From DASUTW01 sp035513995 (GTDB lineage Bacteria; Actinomycetota; UBA4738; CALAEC01), in assembly GCA_035513995.1 (NCBI GenBank), contig DATKBL010000016.1, forward strand, positions 1 to 7,418: 7,418 bases of DNA. Direction: 5' to 3'. The notes beneath the pieces were generated by a model. The model was not told where the DNA came from, ran no database searches, and saw nothing but the letters and a program-made list of their open reading frames with translations. The position numbers and the translations under genes are program-made. Positions 5,000 to 7,418 of this stretch are shown here, piece after piece; within the stretch, counting starts at the first letter, position 1; the number at the start of each line of letters is the position of its first letter.

Positions 5000-7418
5000 A
5001 TGATCGGCGCCTCCCTCGCTCACTTCGAGGTGATCGACAAGATCGGCGAAGGAGGGATGGGCGAGGTCTACCGAGCCCGGGACACGCGCCTGGGCCGCGA
5101 GGTGGCGATCAAGCTCCTTCCCCAGCCATTCCTCGAGGATCCCGAACGTCTCGCCCGCTTCGAGCGCGAGGCCCGGCTCCTGGCTTCCCTGAACCATCCC
5201 CACATCGCGGCGATCCACGGTGTCGAGGAAGACGCGGGGCGGCGCTTCCTCGTGCTCGAGCTCGTCGAGGGGGAGACGCTGGCCGAGACCCTCGCCCGGG
5301 GCCGGATCCCGGTGAAGGAGGCGCTGGAGATCGGCCGTCAAGTCGCCGAGGCCCTGGAGGCGGCCCACACCCGGGGGATCGTGCACCGGGACCTGAAACC
5401 GTCCAACGTCAAGCGGACGCCGCAGGGGAGCGTCAAGGTCCTCGACTTCGGCCTCGCCAAGGCGCTCGAGCCGGAGCCGGGAGCGCTGCCGGACCTCAGC
5501 CGCTCGCCGACACTCAGCTATCAGGCGACGCGGGCGGGAGTGATACTCGGCACCGCGGCGTATATGAGCCCCGAGCAGGCCCGGGGCAAGCCGGTGGACC
5601 GCCGAACCGACATCTGGGCCTTCGGCTGCCTCCTCTACGAGATGCTCGCCGGCCGAGCGCCGTTCGGCGGCGAGACGGTTACCGACGTCTTCGCCTCGAT
5701 CGTCCACCAGGAGCCCGAGTGGGAACGGCTCCCCCAGGAGACCCCCCGGGCCGTGCGGCGATTGCTGCGCAGATGCCTGGAGAAGGACCCGGAGCGGCGG
5801 CTCCACGACATCGCCGACGCCCGTCTGGAGGTGGAGGACGCGGAACGGCCCGCTGTGCCGGGAATCGCGGAGGCGGAGGGGGGCCTGGAGCCGCGACTGC
5901 GGAGGTGGCGCGTGGCCGCGATCGCCTGCGCCGCGATCCTTCTCGGCTTGGTAGGCGTCATCCTCCTTCTTCCCGAGCGACCCGGCGGAGTCGCCACCGT
6001 CGTCCGCACGATCGTCCCGCCCCCACCCGGCGGGAGATTCCACCTCTTCTGGACATCGCCGGGGCCGGTGGCCGTCTCCCCGGACGGCTCGCGACTGGTC
6101 TACGCGGTGCGGGACGAGCAGTCGGTCGTCCGCCTCTGGATGCGGGAGCTCGGACAGCTCGAGGCCCGCCCGCTCCCCGGTACCGAGGGCGCTAACTACC
6201 CCTTCTGGGCTCCGGACGGGGACGAGGTGGGCTTCTTCGCCGACGGCCATCTCAAAAAGATCGACGTCGGTGGCGGAAGGCCGCTCACCCTCGCCGAGGC
6301 ACCCAATGGCAAAGGGGGTTCCTGGAGCCCGGAAGGGGTCATCGTGTTCGCTCCCACCGCTCAGAGCGGACTCGTCCGCGTTCCGGCGACCGGTGGCGTC
6401 CCGACCGCGATCACGGAGCTCGACCGGGAGCGGGGAGACAACAGCCACCGCCATCCTCGCTTCCTGCCCGGCGGCCGGCGGTTCCTCTTCGTGGCGCGAC
6501 GGGTGGAAGCGCCCGTGCTGCCCGGCCAGGAGCTCGGGCACCTCCTCGTAGGCTCTCTCGCCGGTGACGAGCCCCGGGAGATCATGCGGGTCGCCACCAA
6601 CACCGAGTACGCCGCGGGACACCTCCTCTTCGTCCGCAACGGTAGCCTCATGGCCCTGCCATTCGACGCGGGGAAGCTCGAGGCGGTCGGCGATCCCCTC
6701 ATCCTGGCGGAGGGGCTCCTCCACAGCGCCTGGGCCGCGCTCGCCGTCTTCTCGGCATCCGGCGAAGGAACCCTCGCCTATCAGACGGGCCACCAAATGG
6801 GTGAGCACCGCATCCTCGAGTGGCGGGACCGGACCGGCAAGGTCCTGGGAACTGTGGGCGAACCCGAGCTCTACACCGAGGTACGCCTGTCGCCGGACGG
6901 ACGGCTCGCGGCGGTAGGCATCGTGACGGGCCAGAGCAACGACCCGGACATCTGGCTCTGGGACCTGCCGCGGGGGGTCAAGACCCGGTTCACGTTCGAT
7001 GGGAGTCGGAAGTGCTGCTTCGCCTGGGCCCCGGGCGGGGAGCGAATCGCCTGGGCGGGAAGCGTAACCGGGGGGCGGGCGGACATCTATCTAGGCTCGG
7101 TCCTCGGAATGGATACGTCGGCCGTCCTCTGGCAGGACGAGCTGCTGAAATTCCCTTCGAGCTGGACCTCCGACGGACGCCAGCTCCTCTACTTCGCCAA
7201 CGACGGCTTCTCACCGTGGAATCTCTGGAGGCTCCCTGTGGAAGAGGGCGGCGCGCCGGGCAGGATGTGGGAGAGTGCGTTCCAGCACGTCTTCCCCACC
7301 GTGTCCCGGGACGGGCGTTGGCTTGCCTACAGCTCCGACGAGTCGGGGCGCTGGGAGGTCTACGTCACCGACTTTCCCGAGTCTCGACGCAAATGGCAGG
7401 TATCGGTCGAGGGCGCTG
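5000..7418 (+). CDS. Transmembrane Ser/Thr protein kinase with beta-propeller sensor tail (kinase 2), C-terminus cut off
   Basis: The frame stays open from ATG 5000 to the window end, giving 806 residues; the family's usual length suggests the last few dozen are missing. The kinase domain is at about residues 9-275: GEGGMG (16-21), Lys38 in VAIK, Glu57 in EREA, HRDLKPSN (129-136, Asp131), DFG (149-151), GTAAYMSPEQA (184-194). All catalytic residues are present. Arg-rich RLRRWR (299-304) precedes one membrane helix (about 305-324), so the tail should be exported. The tail holds propeller-type repeats, for example SPDG near 360 and 631, APDG near 404, and SSDESGRWEVYV near 778-789. The start MIGASLAHFEV is a common N-terminal pattern for these kinases and is backed by the strong Shine-Dalgarno site. 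It is paralogous to the upstream kinase in the catalytic domain, with a more diverged tail, implying a different input. Ligand and targets cannot be read from sequence. Confidence 0.92.
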   Translation, partial: MIGASLAHFEVIDKIGEGGMGEVYRARDTRLGREVAIKLLPQPFLEDPERLARFEREARLLASLNHPHIAAIHGVEEDAGRRFLVLELVEGETLAETLARGRIPVKEALEIGRQVAEALEAAHTRGIVHRDLKPSNVKRTPQGSVKVLDFGLAKALEPEPGALPDLSRSPTLSYQATRAGVILGTAAYMSPEQARGKPVDRRTDIWAFGCLLYEMLAGRAPFGGETVTDVFASIVHQEPEWERLPQETPRAVRRLLRRCLEKDPERRLHDIADARLEVEDAERPAVPGIAEAEGGLEPRLRRWRVAAIACAAILLGLVGVILLLPERPGGVATVVRTIVPPPPGGRFHLFWTSPGPVAVSPDGSRLVYAVRDEQSVVRLWMRELGQLEARPLPGTEGANYPFWAPDGDEVGFFADGHLKKIDVGGGRPLTLAEAPNGKGGSWSPEGVIVFAPTAQSGLVRVPATGGVPTAITELDRERGDNSHRHPRFLPGGRRFLFVARRVEAPVLPGQELGHLLVGSLAGDEPREIMRVATNTEYAAGHLLFVRNGSLMALPFDAGKLEAVGDPLILAEGLLHSAWAALAVFSASGEGTLAYQTGHQMGEHRILEWRDRTGKVLGTVGEPELYTEVRLSPDGRLAAVGIVTGQSNDPDIWLWDLPRGVKTRFTFDGSRKCCFAWAPGGERIAWAGSVTGGRADIYLGSVLGMDTSAVLWQDELLKFPSSWTSDGRQLLYFANDGFSPWNLWRLPVEEGGAPGRMWESAFQHVFPTVSRDGRWLAYSSDESGRWEVYVTDFPESRRKWQVSVEGA

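Larger units (their letters stand above)
4872..5003 (+). pseudogene. 43-codon frame starting as a kinase, probable relic of a lost kinase 5' end
   Basis: GTG at 4872 opens a frame of 43 residues ending in TGA at 5001-5003. The first nine residues (VSLSPGRRL) match the start pattern of the first kinase; the rest is Thr/Ala/Gly-rich and resembles nothing I recognise. The stop overlaps the ATG of the second kinase in an ATGA arrangement, which permits translational coupling. Two readings are possible: a decayed kinase 5' end left by deletion or recombination, or a translated leader peptide. The second kinase has its own complete N-terminus, so this frame is not a frameshifted part of it. No Shine-Dalgarno sequence precedes the GTG, so translation would have to be leaderless. 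Confidence 0.5.

Noticed and set aside
3910..5001. 363-codon minus-strand frame across the end of kinase 1 and the inter-kinase spacer
   Set aside because: Antisense to conserved propeller repeats, with no recognisable domain.
4751..6808. 685-codon open frame on the minus strand, antisense to both kinases
   Set aside because: It lies opposite two convincing kinase genes, has a composition typical of antisense reading in GC-rich DNA (rich in Arg, Gly, Glu, Pro), and shows no family motif.
1..7418. CRISPR array, tRNA/rRNA, insertion sequence or phage genes
   Set aside because: No regularly spaced repeats, no tRNA cloverleaf, no transposase or integrase motifs and no paired terminal repeats were seen on either strand.

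Overview
The window is very GC-rich and carries gene types that suggest a soil- or sediment-type bacterium, most plausibly an Acidobacteriota or a similarly kinase-rich phylum such as Gemmatimonadota or Myxococcota. The argument is the pair of Ser/Thr kinases built as kinase, one membrane helix and a long beta-propeller tail, an architecture known to be heavily expanded in Acidobacteriota. The phylum call is an inference from gene content, not from a marker gene.

Layout. (1) Positions 1-136, minus strand: the first 45 codons of an exported protein with a textbook twin-arginine signal peptide and its own ribosome binding site and -10 box; the body lies outside the window. (2) Positions 137-424: a 288-base gene-free spacer with two hairpins. 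(3) Positions 425-2038, minus strand: a complete 537-residue amidase-signature hydrolase resembling the fatty-acid-amide-hydrolase branch. (4) Positions 2039-2214: a divergent promoter region with a 9-bp-arm inverted repeat whose two arms each contain a TAGAAT -10-like box, one facing each gene. (5) Positions 2215-4839, plus strand: a complete 874-residue receptor-type Ser/Thr kinase, apparently leaderless. (6) Positions 4840-4999: a short spacer holding a second copy of the same promoter-plus-start module, a 43-codon reading frame, a strong hairpin and an almost perfect Shine-Dalgarno sequence. (7) Positions 5000-7418, plus strand: a second receptor-type kinase, 806 residues visible, cut by the window edge.

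How it works together. The two kinases are paralogues in tandem. Each should place its catalytic domain in the cytoplasm and its propeller outside the membrane, so they look like one-component transmembrane sensors. Their propeller tails differ, which suggests different inputs. The amidase and the Tat protein point the other way and need not be functionally linked.

The most interesting feature is the spacer between the kinases. A 40-base block (33 identical positions) containing the -10 box, the start codon and the first eight codons of a kinase of the first type is repeated upstream of the second kinase, then breaks off. It looks like the 5' end of a lost kinase gene, whose promoter and small reading frame may now serve as the leader of the second kinase.
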